Assembly: GCA_021815405.1 (NCBI GenBank)
Contig: JAKAGV010000002.1
Span: 124,001 to 188,000 of the forward strand
DNA from: Bacteroidota bacterium
Lineage (GTDB): Bacteria > Bacteroidota > Ignavibacteria > Ignavibacteriales > Ignavibacteriaceae
DNA: 64,000 nt
Reading direction: 5' to 3'
Every line of letters begins with the position of its first letter. Position 1 is the first letter of the stretch. Below, piece after piece: positions 42,601 to 50,397 of this stretch. The position numbers and the translations under genes are program-made. Under the pieces are notes generated by a model. It saw only the letters and a program-made list of their open reading frames with translations. It had not been told where the DNA came from and made no database searches.

Positions 42601-43318
42601 CGTCAATTACTCTCTGCTCTCCCTCTACTACATCATGCGGCTCATCAAACATTCCTATTTGTGCCCCAAACGCCTTAAGTATCCTTCCAAACGCTTTTAT
42701 TATTGCCGGCCTTTTCTCTGTCTTAAGTGCCTTTTTCTTAAACTCAACAAATGGCATCTCTATCATGCTGCCGAAAAACTTCGGATTATCATATTGGCTT
42801 AAATATCCTTTCTTAGCCTCCTCTGCAGAAGAAAAGAAAAGCATCACCTTTTGCTCGTCAAACGTCCCTGTGTCCGGGTGGTTCTGATTTACTATAAATA
42901 CTTTGTCGCTGTCTTCGTCCGGGCCGATATATACGTCAACCTTCTCCCCGTCATTCGGGCTTTCAGTCTTCCTTATATATCCGTAATCAAAATTCATGTA
43001 TGTTTTCCACGGTGTGCCGTCGTCGTTCACTCCCTTGCGCGTGCTTCCCTTCTTGTTCTCAATCGCAATATCCAATCCCCTTACATACCTTCTGCCCTGA
43101 AGCTTAAACTGCTTTTCCTCTTTCAACTTATCATCAAGATTTTCCACAACTTTACTCTTACGGAATAGCTTCAACACAATTCCCTTCTTAACATTGGCAT
43201 AAAGCGCCCTCAACTGAGCAAGTGCCGCGTCCTTCGTAGGATGTTCGCCTTTCCTCTCGCCGGTTACTTTGTTAAATACGATCCACTTTCCGTTTTCTTC
43301 TTTGTAATCCCAAGGCAT
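36611..43318 (-). CDS. Giant polyvalent protein: pyrophosphatase-like, N6-adenine methylase and SNF2 helicase (2235 aa)
   Basis: About 70-200 is an inorganic-pyrophosphatase-like domain found in polyvalent proteins (GRRYVRGLDIAIENKKGS, NFDYGYIRKTESPNDGEKVD). About 475-670 is an adenine methylase with motif I LEPSCGTGIFLY and motif IV NVPFG. About 1300-1900 is an SNF2 helicase: Walker A GVGLGKT, DEAH, TATPVSNSP and the motif VI region EQGNGRGIRQGN. A KKNPMVKR tag lies near residue 255. Methylase-SNF2 fusions of this size resemble P1 DarB, which is packaged in virions and shields incoming DNA from restriction. The heptamer repeat peptide SSDIRNQKSE sits near residue 270. Confidence 0.85.
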   Translation of the reverse strand: MPWDYKEENGKWIVFNKVTGERKGEHPTKDAALAQLRALYANVKKGIVLKLFRKSKVVENLDDKLKEEKQFKLQGRRYVRGLDIAIENKKGSTRKGVNDDGTPWKTYMNFDYGYIRKTESPNDGEKVDVYIGPDEDSDKVFIVNQNHPDTGTFDEQKVMLFFSSAEEAKKGYLSQYDNPKFFGSMIEMPFVEFKKKALKTEKRPAIIKAFGRILKAFGAQIGMFDEPHDVVEGEQRVIDGKVYEVRRSKKNPMVKRIFRTEREPELFGGQSSDIRNQKSEGEKKPWEMTRGEYFNSLGLNKLSNGEMVIKFKNDEGKLVTKNLGRQRTRMWLKEKENWYKNEIETALKEGKEVPSDVIEQYPGLKEKYQKENGSNVRQKEEGRIGNRPERRKREQTQGNEGEMDLFSQEDIPGRATHSGEKGGKDESELIENFGVAHLSEKVRKQRIEINKKVKELLATKKDSEMTHEDKKLLAQYSGRGGTDEISLNEYYTPEFVAKFQWEMMKKLGFKGGAVLEPSCGTGIFLYTAPDEALMTGVEYDETSSRIAGILFPEQEVIHSSFEEFNTGEFDKGFSAAIGNVPFGPRGLTVMYDRDKIDYKEHEQYFLDRIIDDLDEGGVASIIVPTGIMDNQLGEYRLDLNKRVEFLGAIRMPTGVFKKANAQVTTDIVFFRKRAEEIIERLQKLEGDELMSLLESEVLNASFINGSYFDKNPEMALGKKDRGKFATQVVYKGDITEADLQAAGQRISLPSEGQLSELGIEPEVKTELHVGDTIVRNGRTYRLNENHRWERVDEEEVKRQELSQEDQKLFGIKTREEFEQLHSDVSLQLALNREQLKGLDIVYDDELQYYNSSNLQKDEMLKRAVILGLAIRDFQKEIQTGHTTTWTDNDGNPHTNYQEMSTSEANERAQKLAMMLDDFKQAYGHPIDDAKLNTYMGKSPRNPILYLVSSFDSKGNLSKLFTDPKAFYNVYYPKSRAVEEVNHSSIVDIIKYHVDNGYVPTAEAIKGEYIDGKKYNITEFKRFLISNEDVFIDENGQYGAINDVCMGQVYSKLDYWKDRSEENKKELAGDKLTDNEREYLVAENKKLEAQEYELKRRAGIRTLENLPVDMSDAGRFFNIKYLNDYLREKLGVSYKGEVVYNEKRHLFTFKDEILNNIYRDYIASKTKGALEKKEKEELDRSLKYKFDNQKNPEMLVALNAINGLSSGTISQSTKDKIKDIQENFVKYLSEVAEDRDEIENQYNRSYNNFIQKEYDGSIMEGIKKLDYDKVVAKDKNGNDITVRNKIATYNWAVVRRMLEQKKGLIAHGVGLGKTLEAILVGLIAKDSGMAEKPTYVVPKSVIGNWVAEINKWTKGTKILVVGAHQVFDENGKAKVDENGREIWKEDDPNEKKVKLSKLVNEDFDFVLMTRNFYSTIKLSPQSTENMLNELVEKFYVPSGDENDKAAEKKREALKYSLTKKFLGSAQKDKFGKYIQSDEIYFENLGIDMVVADEAHAYKNLIESVLYQDTKYLNNKYSDRAVDFYFKSKIIRSKNNDGGVYSLTATPVSNSPLEVFNILLPIAEKQFEQMGINNVDDFVKKFGDMDTVPTMDASAKIANAKVFKGFKQANLLRKMFFRYADYKTADMVGAEVHFPKENPNIIFCDQSATQKEIIKGLRLRLLYQEYGNSDMSEAIKEGFLSEKEAEEIKAYAKIHKAKAENLKSPLSQDEPKDYYFNILDDMKKATADVEWFAASKSVWADPLPPEADYSRSPKLLKAVESVVTKYNDKGKQIVFAENVNLHQKLKDELVKSGIPENEIFIVNSKTVNTSDKRLQASENYNKGKYKIVIGNYATMGEGLNFNIGTTDIHHLQPAWNALAIEQGNGRGIRQGNELDTVNTHYYLTKGTVDAFFNQKILDKRGFVNELLNGTADTIKLEDGDLSADEVQIALAEDPEQARRLLQKKNEAFARIMKEREIKQNFGKLDQLFSLKSRLERIPDKESLHYKTVEKDIEKIKNDLNSSKDFDFKNVMDDEIRPIIIPGSNAVVKVGSIIDAGQKGIISSYSHSTGKIKIKYYPQYGNIYEQVVDYKDFANGYNRYYNPTEETAESYFNDLIENKKIYQMDKIEGLPKDIFKKHKYQLMANLEKSGRNQMVIARKPDGSYVGSSVEFAVDNNYDLIFPQDRDDYFNVVEQAVKTDDPEYAQRSRYNYYSAPDMAETVAARVYGKNWENKIKYLKTKAKGEPVSEADQFEYDEVA
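42481..42512. repeat. Heptamer-period repeat, tctgatt family (in frame)
   Basis: Seven-base period; encodes SSDIRNQKSEG within the linker of the 2235-aa protein. Confidence 0.6.
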
Positions 43319-43341
43319 AGTATTTACTTCCTATACTTTCT

Positions 43342-43352
43342 ATATGTTAATT
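43342..43352 (-). promoter_or_regulatory. AATTAACATAT motif upstream of the 2235-aa gene
   Basis: 23 nt before the ATG, followed by a GGAAG ribosome-binding site. Confidence 0.5.
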
Positions 43353-43381
43353 TACAAATTTCAATTCTAATTTCCTATTTT

Positions 43382-43429
43382 TCCCTCTCCTTACTAAGGA
43401 GAGGGATGGGCTTTAGCCCAGGGTGAGGT
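43382..43429. repeat. Host-type palindromic repeat (ctctcctt family) with ggctttagcc arm
   Basis: The ctctccttactaaggagag palindrome is followed by gggctttagccc and the end block gggtgaggt. It abuts the stop codon of the 2248-aa gene. Confidence 0.75.
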
Positions 43430-46400
43430 CACTCCACATATTTTTTTAATAAATAATAATAATCTTTCGTTTCGCTTATATGCTGCTTTGCAATCCATTC
43501 AAAAAATTCCTCTTTACTCATCGGCATTTTTGCCCCTTCTTCCTCAAGCCTTTTTTTCAACTCATTATATAGATTCTCATGCTCGCCCTCAATCTCTTTT
43601 CCCTCCTTTAATTCCTTCGAATCAATTCCCTTTGTAATATCGGCGCTATCCGGATCAAAATTCCCGTCATTCTCTGTTGCCGTTTTAATTTGATTGGGAT
43701 AAAAAACCACATACTGATTAAGAATATTAAATCCATCAGAAGTATTTAAAGCTATAACTCCGTCATAGCCCCCCTCAACCGCCTCCGGTATATCAAATGC
43801 GTCTAAATCATTATCCATCTCTCCACGATAATCAATTATTTTGGGGTTCTTCATTTTAAGATATGCAGCAATTTGTTCTTTGCCATATTTTTTCGCCGCG
43901 CTTTTATTATCAGTAAAATAATAATTTCCCTCTTTCTTAAATTCACTAAACTTCTTATTCGTCCCATGATAAACCACAAGCGGCCATCCATCCTTATCCA
44001 CAACCTTACTCTCCCCAAACCAATTCTTAAAAGCTTCACTATCAATCTGTCTTTCTGATTTCTGCCCTCTGACTTCTGCTCTCTGCAGCTCTTCCCCCAC
44101 TATCTTCGCATAAATCCCATACTCCTCAAAATACTTCATCTCCCCCTTATATTTATCATAAAGCTTTTTCCTTCTCACTGGATCTTTCACCTCTCCAAGC
44201 GCACATATATTCACTATCCTATCCGCCACCTTAACTATCCTTGCCGTTAAATTCCCCGCAATCCCCCTGTAATATTCATCCTTCGGCTTCCTCTCCCCGC
44301 CGTCATCAACTATCTTAGTGCTAAGCAGCTTTACTGCGTCCCCAACCTCTTTCCCAAACCTCTCCTCTATCTCCGCCGATCTAGTTTTAGTATCCTCCAA
44401 AACATCATGCAAATATGCCGCCGCCTCAACTTCATCCTGCCCCCTCTTCGTCATCTTGCCGCTGTTAGCAATCTCCCGCGCCTTCTCCGCAACCGGCGTT
44501 AAATGATCCTTAAAATAATCCCCGTCATTATACCTCTGACCCGCATGTTTCTCCCCGGCATACTCCCTCGCCTCTTCCAAAATATCTTTGTCCCCCTTAT
44601 TATGTTTAGGATTTAACTCTGAAATCTGGTCATTATTTATACCAACATAAGCCAATATGCTTTTCTCACCCCTAACATTCGCCTCCCCAATTCTATGTTT
44701 ACCGTCTAATATTTCAAAATCGCCATCGCCTAAATCAAGCGCAATAATCGGTAAATTATTTTTTCTTTTTCTCGGCTCAACTACCCAATCAAACTTTTCA
44801 AGCGGTATTTCCTTTAAAATAAACTTATCAGCTCCTCCAGCAATTTCCTTAGCTGTATTATAATCGATCCTTCCGCTGCTATCTCTTAATTTATTCTCTT
44901 CAATAAAATTCATAATCCCTTCTTTATCTAAAGACTTTGGATATTCCGCATTCTTTTTCCCATCCTCGGAAGAGGTAAGGGTGCGCTTCTTTCCTTCTCC
45001 TTTGTAAGGAAAAGGTACGGCTTTAGCCGGGGTTGAGGTATTTTGCCATCTTTTCACATCTGGATTCTTTTTACTGGGCATTAAAATATTTTTAGTAGTA
45101 TCAATAGACTTTATCAAAACCCTTCTTCCCAGCATAATTATTTTCTTCGACTTCCCAAATATCGGCTGCCCCTTATATAATATATCCTCCCTCATCTCTG
45201 GTGTTATATCTATCGAATGAACTTCGGTGTTTTGATTCGTAAGACGGTATCTTTCCTCTAATGGCAGCGCATCAAATTCCTGCTGAGTAATTCCCAGCCT
45301 ATCCATTACTTCTTGCCCCCTTGCTTTTAACCCTTCATATGTATTTGTATGTGTTAAGTTAATTTCCCCAACCTTGGCATTCCACTTCTTCCCGTATTTA
45401 TTCAAAAAATCCGGTATAATCTTATCATAAAATCCCTTCATCCCCTCTCCGCCAATTTTTAGATTTTCTCCCCGCGCAACCCTCCAAGTGTCATTGTTTT
45501 TATTAATACTCTTCTCATCCAACATCCATTTAGCAACTTCTTTGCCTACATAATTTTCTAGATTTTGTTCAGTAACATTATCAGCTATCTTTTTGTAGGA
45601 ATCTGGATTTTCTATTTCGGTAACATATAATTCTTTGGTTGATGGCTGCCATTCAATTGACTTAACTTGCTTACTCAAGTCATACCGTTCCGCCTGCTGT
45701 TCGCCTGTAGTCCAAGCTAATTTATCATATCCCTTTTCTGCCGCTTCCCTCAATAATCTTTTTAATACAAACTCATGCCAATCTTTCTTAAATGGCATAT
45801 CGGGAACTGTATTTTCAAGTTTTTCAATTTTATCTTTTAATTCATTTACTTTCTTGCCCTCTGGAGTTTCCCAAATTTCACTTAATTTTAATTTGTTAAA
45901 ATCAAGCTTGTTATAATCAATCATTGCTTTATCAAGCTCTGATTTTAATTTCTCCAATTCTCCATTTTGAGTAAATCCTCTTTTTCTTCCGGCTTGCCCC
46001 CAATCGCTCTGCACTTCTTCAATAAATAAAACTTTTTTTCCTTGTGCATCTATTCTATCATCTATTCTAGCATGTGCTAAAATATTAGGTTCATCAAAAT
46101 GATTAGATTTAAAACCCTCTTGCCTGTCATTGTAAGCTCTTTCGGAAAGTTCATTATATCTTTTAATATCTTCTAATTGCAATTTCCAGGTTCTTTTTTT
46201 GCTTAATAAATCCTCAAATTCTACTCTTTCAGAATTAGTTAAACCTTTGGAATTAGGTAAAGTAAATAATATCTCTTTATAATTTTCTCCTCCAGGCAAT
46301 TTGTAGCGCGTATATTTTGCATCTCCCTTTTTATAATATCCTTGCCTCTCAATATAATTTATTACTTCTTCTGGCGTTTCAACTGATTCTTCAAAAATAT

Positions 46401-49400
46401 TTCCACCATGACCTGTTTTATAAATTTTATATTTATTATCAACTAATTCAACATTCCATATTCCATAAGGATTGGTGTTCTCTAATTTTGTAGCCCCTCC
46501 GTTTTCTAATTCCTCTAAAAAAGATAAATCTTTTTGTTTACCTTCTTCGTTTAATATATTATTACCTTTTATCACTTCCTCAATCTTCAGCTCATTCCCC
46601 TTCAAAAAATTAAGCACATCATTTTTCTCTACATTCCCCTTGTCCTTCAAATAGTCCTCTATCCCGCTCCACTTTATCTCTTCCTCCGGTATAAAATTAC
46701 CCTTGATTAAATTCCTTAATTGCTCTGCCGGCATCCTGCTTGCCATCTTCTCTCTTATTAACTTTTGCAGCTTGCTGTAAAATACCGGCTTAATTTCCCT
46801 AACTTCCAACTCTCTACCTCCAACCTCCAACCCCCTACCTCCAACATCCATTCTCTGCCACCTCTTCACCGAAGGATTTTTCCTGCTCGGAATTAATTGC
46901 AGCCTACTTACATCCGCTGACTTCAATATCCTCTTCCCAAATAATTTTATTCTATTCCAAAATCCTTTATTTACTCCCATCCCGATCCCATTTTCATATT
47001 TCGGCTCAAATGCCTTCTTAAATGCTTCTTCCGGCGTCATGCCCTCGCTAAACATATCCCCTTCCATCAGCTGCTTATACTCCCGTATCTTACTCTTTAT
47101 CTCATTCGGCTTTCCCGAAGTCATTAAATCAAATAGCGCCAAATCTTCCTTGCTCGCACTCAATGGCTCAAATGCGTTGTTAGCGTCCTGGTCAATAAAC
47201 GTGTCCGGGCTGCTGAATTTATCCTTTACCGCATTGTACTTCGCAAGTATCTTTACTGCGTTCTGAAGATGCGGCACTAAATCTCCGCCCTTCCCTTTTA
47301 GTGAAAATATATCGCCTAGCGCCTTGCTCATTCCCTCCCTCGCTGCATCCGGTATCCGCTCAAATTCCCTGCTGCTGTCCCCTAATATGCTCTGCGTTAA
47401 TAATTCCTTTACTTTATCCTTATGACTGGCATCCAGCTTTCCGGTTGATGAATTAAAATATAAATGCTGCTCATTCTCTGGAATTATCTTCTTGCTTACT
47501 AGCTCTTTTACTATCTCCGGCCCAACTTCATCCAGATAATCAGATATCGAATTTCTCTCCCCCTTTGCCTTCTCAAATATTCCCGCCAAATTATTAAAAG
47601 TTCTGTCGTCTATCCTGGTCGCCTTTCCCTTTGCCTCTTCTCTTGCCTCCGGCGCTAGCATGTTTGATGTGTTGCTTATCGCTCCCAGCCTCTGCGCTTC
47701 CTTATTGTCAATGTTCATCCTGCGTACTAAAACCGGATCTTTTATTTTCTCAATATCCCCTTTTTTAAATCCTAACCTCTCCGCATTCTTCAAAAGATCC
47801 TGCCGGTATTTATCCCCGCCGTTGCCGTAATGCTGCTGCATCCCTATCGCTCTTGCGTTCCCCGCAATTACGTTGTAATCCTGGTTTACTATCGGCGCCC
47901 CATCCATAACAAATTTATTGTCGCTCAAAAAGTCAAAATTAGGATTAGCCGCAATTTTATTTATCTGCGCCAAACTCTGTGCCGTGCCTCTGTCTCTGTT
48001 CTGTGCATCGCTTATTGAGTAGTTCTTGTTTGTCTCCCCTCCCGGCTTGTGGCTTGCTATTAAATCATCGGTGCTTACTATCTCATAATACCCTGCCGCT
48101 GAATCCTTCTCATCCGTGCTAAAATAAAATCTCTGCGGCGGAAGCGTGCTTATTATTCCCTTGCTAGCTTTTGTTGGCTCAAATATGCTCTTTCCGTTTA
48201 TCTCTTCAAGATCCTTTATGCTTATTGCCTTCTCGTCTCCGCCGTCCTGGTAATATACCTTGTCTTTCGATAAATCTGTTACGGGATATTCCTTCTCTCC
48301 CAGCTTTAACTTCTCATGCGGGCCGCTTACGTTAGTCTCCCAAACTCCGTCATCCGGTTTATATTTTGCGTTTACTTCAAATTTCTTCCCGCCTATTTCA
48401 ATTTTCTTGCTGCCTGTAAATTTATTTTCCCCTATCTCAAATCCCCGCTCCTTCATCGCCTTATCAAAGTCTGCATAGCTCTTGCTTCCCAACGCCTCTT
48501 TTATCTGCGCCTGCTTGCTTTGCCTTTCCGCTTCGATTGCCGCTTTCTGCGCTTCCGTCTGCAGCGGCTCCTGGCTTCGCCTCATTACCATTCTTCGCCC
48601 CGGCTTTGCCCTCTGTTTCTCTTCCTCTATTCTCTTAAGTTGCTCATCCGAAAGTTTTCCGCTAAAATGAAATGTCCTCTTCGGTGAATGAATTATTTCC
48701 CCTACGTTCTCGCCTAAATCCTCTATTTCATGCTCGTATATATTCTGATCTGTTCCCTCTACCGCCTTCTCATAATCCTTATGCGATAAGAATAGTCCCG
48801 TTTCTCCGGCTTCGTTCTCAAGGCTGAATCCCTTGTCTGTTATATCCCTTACTTTAAATTGCTCTCCCATAAAGTTAAGCGTCTTATCTCTCTGCCCGTC
48901 AACATAATAGCCTATCTCTTTTAAGTCTGGATTATACCTCCATTCAACTGAATGAACAGTATTGCCAACTTTAATAAATTTCCTAGCCCTTACATTGTCA
49001 ACCCTTCCAAATCCGTCCCTCTCTGCCGTATCCCAAAACTTCTGATATTCCGCCGTCTGCTCATAATCATCCAATGGCTCTTCTTTTTTTTGCCCTTTAC
49101 TCTCTGCGCTTTGCCCTTTACTCTCTGCCTTCTGAAACTGCTTCTCTAAACTAATTACCCTTAGCCTATTATCATTCTTAGTCTTAATCAGCGCCAAATT
49201 ATCCGTTACTTTAAGTATCTTCGCTGCCTGCCCCTCATATGTTGTCTCGTCGCCCTCCTTATATAGCTCATGCTCTTTGATCTTCTCCATGTGCTCTTTT
49301 TTATTGACTACTTCTATTTTCCCCTCAAAATTCACCGCTAGAAAGTTCTCCGAAGTCTCAACTACTTTTCCTACCTTATCGCCCTGCCTTACCATTTCCC

Positions 49401-50175
49401 CCGCCTCAAATTCCGGCTTATATTCCTGTCCCGCTTCCTGCTTCTGCGCTGGCTTTCCGTTCTCATCCCTCCACTGCCTCTCTCCGCTTGGCAATTCATA
49501 TAGATAAATATATTTCGGGCTTCCGTCCGGTTTTGTTCCCGCCTCTTTCCTCTGAATATACTTATGCCCCGGCTTCATCCCTCCGCGCTGATTCCATGCG
49601 TTTCCCCCTTCTGCCTGCATCTGTTTGGGTTCCGCTGCAACTGCCATGCCCTTAAAAAGCAATTTAACTTTATTCTTCTCAATCCTGATTGACTTAGCAA
49701 TTCCCTTCTCTGCTCTTAAAATATATCTCTCACCCTCAATGGCCTTTTCAAAAGTATAAGTCTTTCTATTTATAAATACCCTATCCGGCTCCGTTAATAT
49801 TGCTCTAGCCTCCTCTATCTCACTCTCAACCCGAACATTCCCCACCACCGTCCCAAACGTCCCGCTCACCTCCGGCTTCCTACCACCAACCACCAACAAC
49901 CCACCACCAACCTCCATCAAATAATCATTCAGCTTCCCCTTCTCCATCCTCCCAAACTTTCCCCCCTTCTCAAGTATCACTACATTATCGGCATACTCTT
50001 TAACCTTCCCGTACTTACACTCCACCCCCTTATGCACATAATTTACCGGCTGCACATTAAGCAAATACCCGCCGTTATCATAAGTATAAATCCATCCGTC
50101 CCTAACTTCCTTAGTGATAAATCCGCCCTCATAATCCGGTAATTTTACTGCACAATTCATATTATTCATGCCCAT
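43429..50175 (-). CDS. Giant polyvalent protein: DdrB/ParB-like, phage LPD, ParB/Srx, SpoT-type HD and ART-like domains (2248 aa)
   Basis: About 690-1060 is a DdrB-like ParB domain (GTAQSLAQINKIAANPNF, VRRMNIDNKEAQRLGAISN). About 1370-1670 is a phage large-protein domain with FIEEVQSDWGQAGRKRG and LAWTTGEQQAERYDLS. About 1770-1845 is ParB/Srx (ILDGKHRIGEANVRG). About 1865-2025 is an alarmone-hydrolase HD domain with all metal and catalytic positions (EKHAGQRY, YLHDVLEDT, VKVADRIVN). About 2045-2170 is an ADP-ribosyltransferase-like domain (VVYHGTNKKFSEF). Tags of the form L.PS+KNP.VKRWQ lie at about 1095 and 1700. Likely an ejected multi-effector that rewires the new host. Several repeat peptides are inserted in frame. 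Confidence 0.8.
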   Translation of the reverse strand: MGMNNMNCAVKLPDYEGGFITKEVRDGWIYTYDNGGYLLNVQPVNYVHKGVECKYGKVKEYADNVVILEKGGKFGRMEKGKLNDYLMEVGGGLLVVGGRKPEVSGTFGTVVGNVRVESEIEEARAILTEPDRVFINRKTYTFEKAIEGERYILRAEKGIAKSIRIEKNKVKLLFKGMAVAAEPKQMQAEGGNAWNQRGGMKPGHKYIQRKEAGTKPDGSPKYIYLYELPSGERQWRDENGKPAQKQEAGQEYKPEFEAGEMVRQGDKVGKVVETSENFLAVNFEGKIEVVNKKEHMEKIKEHELYKEGDETTYEGQAAKILKVTDNLALIKTKNDNRLRVISLEKQFQKAESKGQSAESKGQKKEEPLDDYEQTAEYQKFWDTAERDGFGRVDNVRARKFIKVGNTVHSVEWRYNPDLKEIGYYVDGQRDKTLNFMGEQFKVRDITDKGFSLENEAGETGLFLSHKDYEKAVEGTDQNIYEHEIEDLGENVGEIIHSPKRTFHFSGKLSDEQLKRIEEEKQRAKPGRRMVMRRSQEPLQTEAQKAAIEAERQSKQAQIKEALGSKSYADFDKAMKERGFEIGENKFTGSKKIEIGGKKFEVNAKYKPDDGVWETNVSGPHEKLKLGEKEYPVTDLSKDKVYYQDGGDEKAISIKDLEEINGKSIFEPTKASKGIISTLPPQRFYFSTDEKDSAAGYYEIVSTDDLIASHKPGGETNKNYSISDAQNRDRGTAQSLAQINKIAANPNFDFLSDNKFVMDGAPIVNQDYNVIAGNARAIGMQQHYGNGGDKYRQDLLKNAERLGFKKGDIEKIKDPVLVRRMNIDNKEAQRLGAISNTSNMLAPEAREEAKGKATRIDDRTFNNLAGIFEKAKGERNSISDYLDEVGPEIVKELVSKKIIPENEQHLYFNSSTGKLDASHKDKVKELLTQSILGDSSREFERIPDAAREGMSKALGDIFSLKGKGGDLVPHLQNAVKILAKYNAVKDKFSSPDTFIDQDANNAFEPLSASKEDLALFDLMTSGKPNEIKSKIREYKQLMEGDMFSEGMTPEEAFKKAFEPKYENGIGMGVNKGFWNRIKLFGKRILKSADVSRLQLIPSRKNPSVKRWQRMDVGGRGLEVGGRELEVREIKPVFYSKLQKLIREKMASRMPAEQLRNLIKGNFIPEEEIKWSGIEDYLKDKGNVEKNDVLNFLKGNELKIEEVIKGNNILNEEGKQKDLSFLEELENGGATKLENTNPYGIWNVELVDNKYKIYKTGHGGNIFEESVETPEEVINYIERQGYYKKGDAKYTRYKLPGGENYKEILFTLPNSKGLTNSERVEFEDLLSKKRTWKLQLEDIKRYNELSERAYNDRQEGFKSNHFDEPNILAHARIDDRIDAQGKKVLFIEEVQSDWGQAGRKRGFTQNGELEKLKSELDKAMIDYNKLDFNKLKLSEIWETPEGKKVNELKDKIEKLENTVPDMPFKKDWHEFVLKRLLREAAEKGYDKLAWTTGEQQAERYDLSKQVKSIEWQPSTKELYVTEIENPDSYKKIADNVTEQNLENYVGKEVAKWMLDEKSINKNNDTWRVARGENLKIGGEGMKGFYDKIIPDFLNKYGKKWNAKVGEINLTHTNTYEGLKARGQEVMDRLGITQQEFDALPLEERYRLTNQNTEVHSIDITPEMREDILYKGQPIFGKSKKIIMLGRRVLIKSIDTTKNILMPSKKNPDVKRWQNTSTPAKAVPFPYKGEGKKRTLTSSEDGKKNAEYPKSLDKEGIMNFIEENKLRDSSGRIDYNTAKEIAGGADKFILKEIPLEKFDWVVEPRKRKNNLPIIALDLGDGDFEILDGKHRIGEANVRGEKSILAYVGINNDQISELNPKHNKGDKDILEEAREYAGEKHAGQRYNDGDYFKDHLTPVAEKAREIANSGKMTKRGQDEVEAAAYLHDVLEDTKTRSAEIEERFGKEVGDAVKLLSTKIVDDGGERKPKDEYYRGIAGNLTARIVKVADRIVNICALGEVKDPVRRKKLYDKYKGEMKYFEEYGIYAKIVGEELQRAEVRGQKSERQIDSEAFKNWFGESKVVDKDGWPLVVYHGTNKKFSEFKKEGNYYFTDNKSAAKKYGKEQIAAYLKMKNPKIIDYRGEMDNDLDAFDIPEAVEGGYDGVIALNTSDGFNILNQYVVFYPNQIKTATENDGNFDPDSADITKGIDSKELKEGKEIEGEHENLYNELKKRLEEEGAKMPMSKEEFFEWIAKQHISETKDYYYLLKKYVE
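44051..44088. repeat. Heptamer-period repeat, tctgatt/tctgact family (in frame)
   Basis: Encodes RAEVRGQKSER between the HD and ART domains of the 2248-aa protein. Confidence 0.65.
44959..45039. repeat. Two palindromic repeats inside the 2248-aa gene
   Basis: A ctcggaag-type hairpin (about 44962-44986) and a ccttctcctttgtaaggaaaagg element with ggctttagcc arm (44993-45039). They translate as PAKAVPFPYKGEGKKRTLTS, in a linker just after the second KKNP tag. Confidence 0.7.
46801..46855. repeat. Heptamer-period repeat, ctacctc/caacctc family (in frame)
   Basis: Encodes DVGGRGLEVGGRELEV after the first KKNP tag of the 2248-aa protein. Confidence 0.7.
49091..49134. repeat. Heptamer-period repeat, ctttact/ctctgcc family (in frame)
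   Basis: Two 21-nt units give the exact heptapeptide pair AESKGQS-AESKGQK. Confidence 0.75.
49868..49917. repeat. Heptamer-period repeat, accacca family (in frame)
   Basis: Encodes EVGGGLLVVGGRKPEV near residue 90 of the 2248-aa protein. Confidence 0.65.
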
Positions 50176-50380
50176 AATTATAAAATATTGGTAAATCTAA
50201 AATAAATCTCTTCTGATGTGCTTTTTTCGATCCATCAATCCGCCTGTTAAATGTAGCAAACCAATTAAACCAAATCTTATCTCCAAATTCTTCTCCGTAG
50301 CTGCGGGCAAGTTTAGAAATAAGCTCTGCATGTATTTTATTTTTAATTAAATATTGTCTTTGTGTCTTTTTCATATTCAA
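50162..50380 (-). CDS. Small basic protein (72 aa)
   Basis: MKKTQRQYLIKNKIHAELIS, then KIWFNWFATFNRRID: basic and aromatic-rich, helical. Its stop overlaps the start region of the 2248-aa gene (14-nt overlap), suggesting translational coupling. No family recognised. Confidence 0.5.
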   Translation of the reverse strand: MNMKKTQRQYLIKNKIHAELISKLARSYGEEFGDKIWFNWFATFNRRIDGSKKAHQKRFILDLPIFYNYGHE

Positions 50381-50397
50381 CTAATCCAGTTGAATTC

